34,296 nucleotides of DNA from Plakobranchus ocellatus (lineage: Eukaryota > Mollusca > Gastropoda > Plakobranchidae), in contig BLXT01007695.1 in the NCBI GenBank assembly GCA_019648995.1, positions 622,999 through 657,294 on the forward strand. The letters are read 5' to 3'. Under the pieces are notes generated by a model that saw nothing but the letters and a program-made list of their open reading frames with translations, made no database searches and was not told the DNA's origin. How positions within the stretch are numbered: the stretch's first letter is position 1; every line of letters begins with the position of its first letter. Below are positions 1 through 11,100 of the stretch, piece after piece. The position numbers and the translations under genes are program-made.

Positions 1-112
1 CTACCCATGTCATCTTGTTAGTCTTGATTCCAGTATAGTAAGATAGAGGCATAGAGTTACACAACGTATTTGTTGAATTTTCTGCTTCTAGGTTTATTAA
101 CCTTATTTTCAG

Positions 113-161
113 CTGGCCTTCCTCAAAATCCAGGGCCCTAGCCCAGTCCTTTGTCGATTTG
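113..161 (+). CDS. coding exon of the unidentified 5' gene (first visible)
   Basis: A TTATTTTCAG acceptor precedes 16 codons plus one base (LAFLKIQGPSPVLCRF). The single leftover G joins with CT of the next exon to make an Ala codon. This phase match is the main support, because the donor (G|GTTATG) is weak. Confidence 0.5.
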
Positions 162-2489
162 GTTATGCCTTTCAATGCAAATGTCTTATGTTTTTTTACT
201 CTCTTCCTGCACTGTTTTCAATGTTCAAATTATTTACATCTCTGTTTATTAATTGTTCATATGATCTGTTTAACATCACCAGAAACCCTGCAAAAAAATC
301 TCTTTAGCTGCAAAGCTGTGTGGTTTGGATGACCGAGATGGAGTAAGTTTTCTTTTTTTGTTTTTACACGTGATGATGGTACATTTACTTCAGAAAGCAG
401 TCTGCAAATAAATTCAAAAGTAGACCTATATTGTTAATTAATCTGTACTTGTATAAACTCTCGTGTGTTTAATGAAGGATTGCTATTTTTTAAAATATCT
501 TCCAAAGTGAAAATTGTTATGAGCCTTTATATGTTTTTTCCAGACCTATAAGTCCAATTCAGATTGTGATTTCCACACAACAAATGTTTTTGTTTGCATC
601 ACCTTACATTTCATGTGCACTCTTTTATCTTTGACGTGCTAACATAATCATTTGATTTTATATTCTTCAATTTAGGAGCTGAAAGTGCTAAAGACAAAGG
701 GTAACAAAGTTCCCAACTCTGTAAGTGATATATTATCTCATGATACAAACTCTCTTATCACCAGTTCCTTCTTTCATCATTTAATGATTCATTAAAAGAA
801 AAAATGTTTGAATGGGAAAGAATAACCATAATCATTCATTGTGATGCTTTCAGTGGGTTCCCCATCAGTGTTTGTGATCTTAATCTTTTAGTACACAAGT
901 GCAAGGCCTATAGATGACTTAACCCCTAGGGTTTTACCAAGGAAGTTTAAATCTTTATCAATGCATACCTAGTAAGTCAAATCTCTTAGTTTAAATATCT
1001 ATCATATATGGTGTGATGGTGTGGGAATTCATCAGTCACTATTCAAAGGGTGCTAACTTGATGGAGTTAAATGGCGTAATATGACCCAATTTTCAACATT
1101 TTGCTTGATACAACATGTTTTTAAATGCAAAATTTAATTATTTATAAGTTTCATTTTGTCTTGAAACTCATAGAAAAGGTGTAGAAATGGTTTGTTGAAT
1201 AATGATCTGACTTCAACTTAACTTTGATCATGAGTGGCCTTCTCTCTCTATTTAGGCCTTTTTCTCTAAATAACTTTTGCACAGCCTGACACACAGATTT
1301 TATCAGACTGCCTCACATATCTGTACAAGCATAAGGTCATAAGTTAATGTTTTGGAATATTCTGAATTTAATATCTTGTGTGACACATATGTTTTTCTTG
1401 AAGAATACCTGCATCCACCTAAATGATGACTTAGAACTATATTGTTGTCAAAGTACACTTCTCTGGTGTTCACTTTATTGTCATTGTTAAATTTTTACAG
1501 ACAAGCAAATCAGGAATCGAGACAGCCCCATCAAGCTCCTCTACAGATGAGAACATGTTTTCACATTCTCTCCCCTGCATAACAGAGACGAATGCAAATG
1601 TACAGCAGCATCTCCTCTCAGATACAGACGATAATCTGCTGCTGCCTGAAGAGACACTTAACAATAGACTTGCATCACCACATAATAACAACTATGAGGA
1701 GCAATCGCAGCTGAGTCTTGAAATGCCATGCTGTAAGAGTTTACAGAAACAAAGCATTGCTACAGATCAGGATCTCGCTGAAATCACAGTGATAATTGAG
1801 TATGAAGATAGGTGAGTACAGGAAAAAAAAGTAAAGGTTCTTTGATGAGCTTTTGTTTCTGTACCTTCTGTTTATCAAAGAATGTTCTTTAAGAAAGAAT
1901 TTTCAGTGGTAAATTTGGTTACAATTATTGTAATGTTGTGCTTCCATCGACTTTATCTACTTAATGTGTTTAAAATTAAAGGCCTTTATAGCATCAGTGT
2001 TACTCTTCTGAAAAAGTTTATCTTTTTGGAGCAAAAAGTATGTCACATTATTCGATTTAATTTTATAAATGATCTTACTAAGGCATAGTTCTAAAAAAAT
2101 ACTGGATAGATTTGCTTCTCTAGAATGTATTAAAAAAAAGAAGGTTTATAAAATAATTGTATACATATGCTATTATGCCAGATTAGATCTTTGGCTTTTG
2201 TCTCTAGAGATTTGGTTATAATTGATAAAATTCAATATTTTTTTTCATGAAATTATTGATGAATCCCCTCCTTTCCAGTTTTCTATGAGTAACCATTGAT
2301 TGGGTTGAATTTTTTTAATATTGTTTGTGCCTCTGTGATTTTGTATTTGCCCAGATTGCTAGGGAAAAAATATGTGTTTATATAGTATGATAAAGCATTT
2401 TCAAGATCTATTCATTTCTTCTCAGATCAGAAAAAACAGTTGTGGCACTGAAAAGGGCTGTAGAAGAAGCATCACAAGCAAAAGGGTAG
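113..2489 (+). CDS. 3' part of an unidentified gene, five coding exons
   Basis: Five exons join in one frame: 113-161, 308-342, 676-720, 1501-1811 and 2426-2489 (504 nt, 167 codons plus TAG). Every intron starts GT and ends AG, and the phases (1, 0, 0, 2) agree at each join. The gene starts upstream of the window. The visible protein opens with a short hydrophobic stretch (LAFLKIQGPSP), then a charged segment with GLDDRDG, a ~100-residue Ser/Thr/Asn/Glu-rich part that looks disordered, and a C-terminal part (EITVIIEYEDR, then VVALKRAVEEASQ) that could form a strand and a helix. I do not recognise the family. The first exon has a weak donor (GTTATG) and is the least certain; the last two are the strongest. 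The frame stays open for 109 codons after the stop. Confidence 0.72.
308..342 (+). CDS. coding micro-exon of the unidentified 5' gene
   Basis: A 35-nt exon between a CTCTTTAG acceptor and a strong GTAAGTTT donor. One of the other two frames contains a stop; the chosen frame reads AKLCGLDDRDG and fits both neighbours. Confidence 0.6.
676..720 (+). CDS. coding exon of the unidentified 5' gene
   Basis: A 45-nt phase 0-0 exon (ELKVLKTKGNKVPNS) between CAATTTAG and GTAAGTGA. A multiple of three, so it could be skipped without a frameshift. Confidence 0.65.
1501..1811 (+). CDS. largest coding exon of the unidentified 5' gene
   Basis: A 311-nt exon after an ATTTTTACAG acceptor and before a strong GTGAGTAC donor. 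It encodes about 103 residues rich in Ser, Thr, Asn, Gln and Glu, which looks unstructured, ending in a more hydrophobic segment (DLAEITVIIEYED). Codon content is clearly unlike the AT-rich introns around it. Confidence 0.82.
2426..2489 (+). CDS. last coding exon of the unidentified 5' gene
   Basis: A TTCTTCTCAG acceptor, then 21 codons in the phase left by the previous exon (SEKTVVALKRAVEEASQAKG), ending at TAG 2487-2489. The segment looks like one amphipathic helix. Confidence 0.75.
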
Positions 2490-2527
2490 AAATCGTTGGA
2501 AAGATTTGATGGATCTTACAAGCAAAT

Positions 2528-2551
2528 CAAGATGACAAAATTGTCATCTTG
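2528..2551. repeat. 24-bp palindrome in the 3' UTR
   Basis: Perfect arms CAAGATGACAA and TTGTCATCTTG separated by AA. In RNA this gives a compact hairpin 38 nt downstream of the TAG stop. Confidence 0.8.
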
Positions 2552-2777
2552 TAATCTCTTGCATCTTTTTGTAAAAGATCACAAGGGAACCATACTTGAG
2601 AATGTGAGAGATGTGATAGAGAAAATCATGAAAGGTTTATTTTGCTTTCTTGACAAGAATTGGCAAATTTCCTTCGCCAGAGTGACTCTTGCATCCATCA
2701 TTTGTTTTTCTCTTGATTTACCCCAAGGGAAAGGAAAGAACAAGTGTTTTGTTTTGATAAGTTGTTCAACCATTCAA

Positions 2778-2783
2778 AATAAA
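2778..2783 (+). promoter_or_regulatory. putative poly(A) signal AATAAA
   Basis: Canonical hexamer about 290 nt after the stop codon of the upstream gene. Another lies near 3369, so the end actually used cannot be decided from sequence alone. Confidence 0.4.
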
Positions 2784-4169
2784 AGTAAGGGTTTCAACAT
2801 CAAGACTAAGCCTTCTTGAAAATATGAAATCTTACAGTTAGCTTTAAAAACTTCTTTGAATAAGATCAGTGTACTATTACTTTTATTAGCAGCATTTATT
2901 TATCTGCCCATCGTTACAGAGGTGCTTTTTGTAGGCATTGGATGTTTAAATGTTGTGCTGTATTTAGAGGACCTTTTTGATAAGTCCCCTAAATCAGAAA
3001 AACCAACATTTCTAACTTTGGTCTCACCAGCCTTCAAATGCCCTGAAGCTTTAGAATTAATTATAATAATATAAAGCTAAAATCATGACATTTTTGTAAG
3101 ACCCAAACTAGATGCATTCAATGCAAAGATAAATTTTCATGCAGGTTTTACAGTGTGCTTCTAGTCGTCTGCACTTCTAGGGATTTTCACATTTTCTGCG
3201 AAATTTTTATGAAAGTTCAATTTCATCTTAGTGATTGCAATAATTTCATGTATTGTAAATGCTGCTCCATAGATATTTCATTTCTTCAGAGTTGACCAAA
3301 ATATAAGTTAGATTGATTGATGCCAGTGTGTCTTTAAATGGCATTATTTAATTATTTGCAGTCCTTTTAATAAACTTTTCTGGGGGAGTGGGGGAGCATA
3401 CCCCAAGACCGACTCTCCCTTCCAGGTATGCTCCTGCTTTTGGCAGTTGTATTGTCCACCACCTGTAAAAAATCCTTGATTTTCTTCATTTCTCTTTGAA
3501 AGCACTGATTTTATTTTTTCTAGATTCATAGTAATTTTTTTCAATTAGAGGCTACTGATGCTGTAAAATTAAACTCTAGATTCATCTCTTTTGATTAAAA
3601 GAAAAAAAGCAGTCTTGATTAAAAATACATCTTACAGAAATTTTCTTTTCACTAATGATGATAATAATATTAATACTGTATTAATCTTCTAATACATCTA
3701 TGATATGGAGAAAATTACATTGTTTTTTCGCTTAGCCGAAACCATCATTTGATGTGTGATACATGTAGATGGTTTTTTGGTGTGAATGGCATGGGTTTAT
3801 TTCATTACTTGTCACAAATCAAGCTTTATAAAGATGTAGGAATTGGTTGCATTGGCACTTCCAGACAAAGATTATTCAAGCTGATTGCCTAGCCTGGCAT
3901 CAGCTGAACATCATCATCATTTGTTAGAATATTTACAGTTCTAGTACCTTTTTCAATTTTGTCTATATTGTTGTCTATTTCATCAAAAGTAGCTTTACCA
4001 TTATATTTCAAGTGCATGAGATTCTTTGTTGTATACTGTGTTATTACTAAAATATAGCTTTTTTTTTAAGCATTTTGGTTTGCTGAAAAAAAGCAAACTT
4101 TGTAAATTATTTCATGTTCATGGTTAGGATATTTGATTCTGTGTAAGTGCAATATACAGTGGAACATGT

Positions 4170-4212
4170 TTAAACCAAAATTCTCCGGAGTATGATTTCT
4201 ATTTTGGTTTAA
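4170..4212. repeat. 12-bp inverted repeat with a 19-nt loop
   Basis: Arms TTAAACCAAAAT (4170-4181) and ATTTTGGTTTAA (4201-4212) are exact reverse complements. The flanking text looks like a piece of a dispersed repeat, but this is not established. Confidence 0.75.
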
Positions 4213-4429
4213 GCATAGTGTATTAAATAAGTAAGATGAATAAAGGAGAATAGCCAGCTTCCGAAGTATTAAGTGAAACCAACCTCACCCATCATATCAC
4301 AATGTGAATGATCACATCTATCCACGAATCTTTCTCTCTTTTTTTATCCATTTCTCTATTGCCTTCTCTATCCTTTTCAGTGAAGAGGTTCTTGCGCTTG
4401 CTAGTGTTATCGATGTAGAAAAATAGAGC

Positions 4430-4530
4430 TTTCACAATTTCATCATCGCCTTATTAAGTTTTCCAGTCCTAAAGTCTCTACTTTTACAATTTAATCATCG
4501 CCTAAATTTTCCGGGACTGAAGTCCTCAAC
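4430..4530 (+). repeat. diverged direct duplication, ~50-bp unit
   Basis: Two adjacent copies (about 4430-4480 and 4482-4530) share the order TTACAATTT-like, ATCATCGCC, TTTTCC, then a CCTAAAGTCT/ACTGAAGTCC-like end, with substitutions and small indels. Confidence 0.55.
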
Positions 4531-5550
4531 AAGAGAGATGGCTTTATTACCGGCTGTAATGCAACAGAGTTTGCTTAGCTTAGCCTAGACATGTAGGGAG
4601 TGTCTGGAACGGTCCCGCTTCTTAACTGAGTGGTGGAAGAGAAGGGATGGGTCGGTGTGTACCAGTAGACCTAGCCAGACATCGGGCCTGGCCGTTTTTA
4701 GTGTGAGGTACCAGTAACTAACAGTACTGGATTTGCATGGAGTAATGCGAGAAAGAAAGGGAAGGGCAAGTGTTGAAAAGAAAAGAAAAAATTATGTGTC
4801 GGTCGGATAGTGACTGGGCTTTCACGGTAGTTTTTATTTCGCTTTAGCGATAGTAAGGCAGCCAAGGCTTTCGGTTTACCCGCATGTTTAATATGAAACA
4901 ATAAGAGGAAAAAGGGAAAGCTCTTTAATTTCTTTTTGGTTTAACCGTTTTATTGGTTCAGCTGTTTTCGGTGTAGGTGTGGTCTACTGTACTTCAAAAC
5001 AAAAGTTTTCAGAATTTTTTTTTTTTTTTACTTTCCACTATTTGGTTCATGGTGATAGTAGGGTTTCAATTACCTCATCACTAAACTGTGTGCTTTGGAC
5101 TCGTAGTTTGGACATAATACTGTTTTAGAATGCTTTGCAATGGTCCCATGAAAAAAAAAAGTCAAGATAGTTATCTTAAATTTAGATAAATACTAATTTA
5201 CTATATAGTGGCATACTCATTAGTAATATGCAGTGGCTATTTTTACAGTCCTGTAAAGACGATTTTAAATTCAGTCAGAAATGCCAATTCCAAGGATGGT
5301 AGTTTTTTTGTTTTTTTTTTACTTAATTTTTCCAGAGCCCTACAAAGGTAAAATCAGTCACTAAGGGGCACTTGACACAACATATCTAGACATTGTACAC
5401 AATACAATATGTATTTCAACAGTATATCCCATATAACTATTGATGCCGACAACTACCATTACAACACTGAAAATGACCAACTCAACAACTAAAGTTAAGT
5501 TTTGAGCTTAATAAAATTATATTCAGTGAACTCACAAATACTCGACATTT

Positions 5551-5710
5551 TTAAGCCTTACACGAATGGCAAAACCATTTTCCTTTAGGCACAGAACCCT
5601 TTGCTGTGGCACACTCGATGTGATGCCAGCTGACGCATCTAACACAACTTATTGTTTGTGTGTGAAGACTTAACTTTCTGTGCAGACACTGCAAACCCAT
5701 ACATGAGATT
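5551..5710 (-). pseudogene. PHD-finger relic at the C-terminus of the transposase-like gene
   Basis: The minus strand reads SCVRCVSWHHIEC, then KGKWFCHSCKA and TAA at 5551-5553. This gives the Cys-Cys, Trp-His..Cys and Trp-Phe-Cys..Cys spacing of a PHD zinc finger. The first Cys pair (WVCSVC) lies in another frame just upstream, so a frameshift splits the domain. Confidence 0.65.
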
Positions 5711-6049
5711 TCTCTTTTCTCTCAGCCAAATCAAGCACTTTGGCCCAGGACTCCACGCTGAAGTGTGCCTTGCCTCAGAAATGTCAAAATCCTGATCTAA
5801 GACCTGTATTGGTAGGTCACTTTCTGAATTTTTTAGAGGTCTTGCACTTTGCTTGATCAGCATCAGCTACAATCCAGTGCAAAATCATATGCCTTCTTTC
5901 AACTGAGAAAAGATCCCTCCTTGGCTCATCCTTTCTTTCTGGTCAGTAATCCTATGAGGATCATCTCTGCGCCTTTTGGCTCACCCATTTTGGACCCCTT
6001 TTGGGGAGTTTGAATTAATGTCATTCAGTTTCATTTGAGAACTGCAGAT

Positions 6050-6181
6050 GTTTCAACATCAGATGAATCAGGGGTCGTAGGTGTCTCAACATCACATGAA
6101 TCAGGGGCTGCAGGTGTTTCAACATCAGATGAATCAGGGGCGACAAGTGCTTCAACATCAGATGAATCAGGGGCCTTGGGT
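6050..6181 (-). repeat. 33-bp coding minisatellite, four units plus a decayed fifth
   Basis: Units begin at 6050, 6083, 6116 and 6149, each with TCAACATCA, GATGAATCAGGGG and a variable end. A fifth, poorer copy follows at 6182. On the minus strand each unit encodes 11 residues (APDSSDVET with two variable residues), a Pro/Asp/Ser linker between the transposase-like part and the PHD finger. Confidence 0.85.
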
Positions 6182-8137
6182 GCTTTAGCAGTTGATGGAG
6201 GAGGAGCCACAGGAATATGATCTGACACTGTTTTCTTTGGATTGTCATCCACAATAAGCAACATAAACTCTTTTTCCTGTTCCCACAACGAAGAAAATAT
6301 CTTGCAATACAGTAATGACTTTGTGAAACTCCCAAAAAGGGAGCTGTGAAACTGTAGCGGCAAGCTGCCTGGCTAATTGAAATGCCATCCTAAATTTTTC
6401 ACCCTCTGATAGAATAGCTGTTCTTGGGGTGCCTCTGTAAAGAGATATTCCCAATGAACTTCTGAAATAGAGCAGGCCCCTATAAAAGTCTTTCGACTAG
6501 CGCTGTGAGCAAAGACCATCCAGAAAGATTCATTTGATGGTGGGTCCTAACAGCAAATAATGTGTTTGATTATTACTATTAGTTCCATTGTTTGAAAAAA
6601 AAAAAAACCCACAGTTACAATCTCTTGAAGAGGTGGTATAATCCCCAAAGGTTATATACTTCTAGTCTTCATCCTCTCCTGACACCAGAGTGACCTTGAT
6701 TCTTCAAACTGTTTTTTTTTTTAAGGCAAATGGACTGAGTGTTCTTTATACTCCTCCAATGAGTCGCAGCCAGTGTACTGGTTGGTACACATTCACCTTT
6801 TTGAAGATCATGGCAGCTCATGCCTCTTCTTGTTCCAGGCTGTCAAGGCAGAGCATTAGTTCAGATGCAAACCTACAAGGCCTGCGTTTCTTTTCATGAC
6901 TTGTTTTAATTTCTGATTGATAGCTTCTAGCCTATTGTTGGTATGATTTTCTAAATGCTGGGCTTCATTAATAAGACCAAGCACCCACTCATGTCTGATC
7001 TAGAGCCAGTTTCACTTAAAGGATCTGATCAGTGTATGATTTTCGGTGGCTTCTATTCTAACCTTGTCAGTAGCTAATCATACTCTTCCTGATTTTTTGC
7101 GTCAGCCAGACTCTGAAGTAATTGCAAATATAATTTTCTCTGGCCTAATGTGCAAGCCATTGTCGTTTTTATCACCTTCCTCCTGAAAATGCAAAGTGTG
7201 TGGAAGAAGCATATAAGGAGGTGTGCCTCCAGAAAGAGCTCTCGGATGACTCCTTTTTCAAGCCAATCCTTATCAGGTTGCTGGAACAGAGGTGTTATGA
7301 TTTTGAAAAATTTCTGGCACAGCCTTCATGATTGGTCTGCTCTCATTTTGACAAACCACAGGCATATGAAGAATGTGTCTCGATTGCCATCTACGCCAAG
7401 CAAAATCTGGAGAGGCATGTGATTTTAAAAGTGGCATCTATGGACAGAAGAATGGAAACTTCATTATACATGTCATGTAATAACTTATTTAAGTGTTTTA
7501 AGAGTCTTGTGAAGTTAAAATCATACAATCAATCAAAAAATCAAACACATATATGTCCAGAGTGTTTCATCAATGTTAAGTAACTTGAATGCTTTTAAGC
7601 CAATAGTCATAAATATGTGTTTGAATACATATCAGAAGCATATAAAAAGTATTCTCTCCAGCGCAGGTTTTAAAAATAAAAGAAAAATCAAGCAATAAAT
7701 TCCCTGTACATAGTTTGGAAATGAATACAACAGCATCTGGGAAAACCATGCAAATTTAATTAAGACAGATCTAGCAATTTCTGAGATTTGCTTGCTTGAG
7801 ACAGATAGAAAAACACACTTAAGCACGCAAGCTTGCAATATTCTTTCCAAATGAAAACATGATACTCTATTATGACAATTGATTTAGAAAAGCAAATAAA
7901 CAATGCAGACTATTAATAAGATAACTTTCAAACCTCTGGAGGATAGGGATAATATCTTTGGCACTTGACACAGGGGATGACCTTGCAAAATTGTGAAGAT
8001 CCTCCAAGTGTATATTTTTTCCAGAGGTCACCTTGACATGTTGTTGCACCAGTTTCTTGTTGGTATTCAATTTAAGCAACTGCCAGTGCCACACATCATG
8101 CTTCTTATTAGTGCTGAGCTTTCTATTGCTAGGAAGC

Positions 8138-11100
8138 CTGAAATTAAAGTCTGATATGATAAATTTTAAATATTATGAATAATCTACTTTTAATTCTGAT
8201 TTTTTTTTACTTTCACTGGCTCTTAAGAGACCTAGTACCGATTAAGCAATGAAAATTTGACTTGGCTCGGACTGGACACAAAGATAAGATCCTTAATCAG
8301 AATTTATCAAATTCTTCAGAAATTTTCTTTGGAGGTTCGGAACTGTCATGTTTGGACAGCTCCAAGTGCCTTAAGGGCATATACAAAGGGGCTCCAAAGT
8401 AAGATGCAATATGAATAATAATACATCAATAGCATAACAAACTTGCAACCTGTTATAATTGGGAATTTATAGGCAGTACATGTATGTTCTCTCTGATTTT
8501 GTTACAGCACTGAATTATGTTTGGCTACATAGCATAGTGAGATTACGAGCCATCTTTAAAATTTTGAAATAAAAGTAATAATGTGGTGTGCTGCAGTCCA
8601 TCTACGTTTTCCATGTCAGTAGGCCTATATAAACATAATATATTAATATGTCTAAATTCTTATACCACACCAAAGATAAAGTTCTAAACGTAGATATATA
8701 TATAATAGTTTTACTTAACAGTTGAGAGGCTTATATTATACACACTGTGCTACTCTCCCAATGTGCCATGTGGGTATCCGATCACACTTCATGCATCTCT
8801 CTTGCTGGCATGAGCCATTAGATCAATCCATGTACTAAATTCTATTCTCTAGCTTAACAGCCTTATGTCGGTATGTTTACCATGGAACAGGGAACATTCA
8901 GTTTGGGGGAGGGGGGTGCTGTTTTGCGGACATTCAAGGTTAGGCTAAAATACTCGAGATCGAATTGGTCTATGGCCCTTGTTGGAGGTAGACTTGTTCA
9001 AATGTCATTGTCAGCTATCGATACATGCCTGTCACTTCTCACTGTATTTCAAAACTTCATTATCTCTTTCTTGGGGCAATGATAAAGTGCAATTTTAATT
9101 GTGCAGGAACTTATTTTATAGAGTTGAACAGCAGCTGATTTGGAATATGCATCAATTGCATTTTCAAGACTTTGAAACAACGAAATGGGTAGAGGCTTCT
9201 TTCATGATTTTGCCACTTTATCTAAATCCTGGATGTTTAAATACCTCTGCGCATAAGTTTGAACAGTCTTTCAGATTTCTGCAACACAACATACTCTAAG
9301 GTGTAAGAGTAGCTCAGAGGGTTGTCTTTACTGGACTGTACAAATAGCCATTGTGTAATATTAATATCCCATACTTTTATTTTTTAGTGAATGATCTTTT
9401 TTGACCTGTCAACAAAAATTTGATCATTGAGAATGGTCAAATCCATGCATACTGAGTTAAATTTTTAAAAATCTCCTTAAATTTGATGAAGAGAAACTTT
9501 CCCTATGCCTATTGTGTATTATTTTTTTTTCTTTATCATTACCAGTCAAAATTTGGGTAATATTCATATATTTACAACACTGCCTGTGCTTATCAATATC
9601 ATAATTAATTTTTTAAAATTGGGCAAGCAGAAGTCTGTTTTTAACTTTCTCATGAGCGGCAAATCCAAGAAGTTTTTTTAATGTCCCTCATTTCTAAATG
9701 AGATAGAAAGAAGATGTTAAAAAATAAAAAAACATTATCCATCGTTCATTGATCATCAACTTTACTTACGTTACTGCTAATTCACATTTGCTATGAAAAG
9801 CATTTTGTGCACTAGATCATAGATGCCTTACACAAAGTTTGCAAATTTCGCCGGTAAAATTAATTTGTGTGCACACAAAGATAGCAAATTTTGCTGAAAA
9901 AATTAACTTAAAATATTAAAAACGTAGACCATATGGAGGAGAATGTTTCTATATTATAGACTTAACTCAGGATAGATTGAACCTCTTAATCTTATCAATG
10001 TAATGTCTTTTTTTTTTGTTGTTGTTATAATATTAATAATATAATTTTCATGTTTTATCTTCAGTTGAAAAAATAAAGTAAGAGTAGTAGGCACTTATGT
10101 TTTGGTGTTTTTATCAATAAAGTCATTGAATTCCTAATCTCAATTTTTGATAATGTGAGTTTTTTCTTCCTGAAGGATTTTTTCTAAATTGCTCATTATT
10201 TTTGTTTTTGAGTAGGGAATGGGTATCAATAAATTGGTATAATTTGAAATTCATAACATTTAAACTGAAAATAATGCAATAGAGAGAGAAGCATTCTCAA
10301 TGCAAGTTTGTTTTATGCAAGGAGCCTTGTTAAATGATCACACCACACATATTACATCGTTTGAATATTTTTTATATTGTTTTTTCAGTAAAAACTGCTC
10401 AGAGATGTGACGTATGATGTATTTTAAATTTTTCTGTTATATTGTGTCAGTAAAAGAATAAGTTTTGCTCATCTGAAACTTTTGGGATTGCAATTAAAAC
10501 AAATTTCTTTATTTTTTTTCTTTAGAATTAACATAAACAAAACGTTTTCAGAGGAGTAGAAATCTGAACATGTTTTTTAAAAGTCATTGAAACAAATTAG
10601 TAAACAAGTGCAAGCAAAAAAATATTGTGAAATTTGGTTACCATACCAATGTTTCAGATTTATTTTTACTAAGCCTGAAGCCCACCATCAGTCTTCAGCT
10701 TGCAAAGTTTGGCCAAAACACCTGACATTGTTTTAGAAATGAACAAGCTATATTGCACAAATGAACAAAATTAAACTTTGAAAAAAGAAAAAAATCGATG
10801 AAAAAATAGGCATAAGCTTGGGAAAAAAATTATATTATTTTATTTCATACAAATGTGTTTCAACCAAGGACTTAAAATTTATTTTCATAAATAAGTATAA
10901 TATGGCATCAAAAAGGTTTTCAATGATTTGGTCTTTTAGTGCATTATTTCTTTTTAAAGCTTTAAGAATAAGCCTGCAAGGTATGAATTTTTGTAGTTTG
11001 TCCAGCAACTGGAGGCAGAGACTAACATTTAACAAACAAAAGAATTAATAGCAAGAGAGTTTTGTCATCAGAAATTTTAAAATATTGAGTTATTGATAAT

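Larger units (their letters stand above)
2490..2819 (+). other. 3' UTR with in-frame open extension
   Basis: Follows the TAG of the upstream gene. It contains a 24-bp palindrome (2528-2551) and a canonical AATAAA at 2778-2783. The coding frame stays open from 2490 to a TGA at 2817-2819. The simplest reading is a 3' UTR of about 300 nt. If poly(A) addition follows this AATAAA closely, the transcript would end before the second stop, which argues against functional readthrough. Confidence 0.5.
2820..5550. other. intergenic stretch, no supported gene
   Basis: AT-rich sequence with no exon-like frame flanked by good splice sites. It holds a hairpin at 4170-4212, a diverged direct duplication at 4430-4530 and a less AT-rich patch at about 4530-4900. 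No promoter or gene could be assigned to that patch. Confidence 0.5.
5551..8137 (-). pseudogene. broken FAR1/MULE/SWIM-type transposase-like gene with PHD finger
   Basis: Reading the minus strand from 8137 down, with frames changing, the order matches FAR1/MULE proteins of the ZSWIM1/ZSWIM3-like group: a segment with LLKLNTNKKLVQQHV (about 8100-7900), the MULE core with a GVDGN-like start, EAHLLICFFHTL and LGQRKLYLQLLQ (about 7425-7080), NNRLEAINQKLKQVM (about 6950-6900), LCLDSLEQEEA (about 6850), remnants of a SWIM region (about 6620-6520), GTPRTAILSEGEKFRMAFQL (about 6440-6370), an Asp/Ser/Pro-rich repeat, and a PHD finger (about 5710-5551: paired Cys, WHH..C, WFCHSC) ending at TAA 5551. 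Many frameshifts and stops show it is dead. The stretch between about 7430 and 7900 has no recognisable domain and may be an intron or insertion; a TTTCAG at 8137 could be an old splice acceptor. The family call rests on remembered family motifs, not a search. Confidence 0.72.

Noticed and set aside
6050..6214. CRISPR-like regular repeats
   Set aside because: Contiguous 33-bp tandem units without unique spacers in a eukaryotic coding relic.
6035..6220. Plus-strand Ser/Thr/Gly repeat protein
   Set aside because: Antisense reading of the 33-bp minisatellite; the minus-strand reading fits the transposase-like gene.
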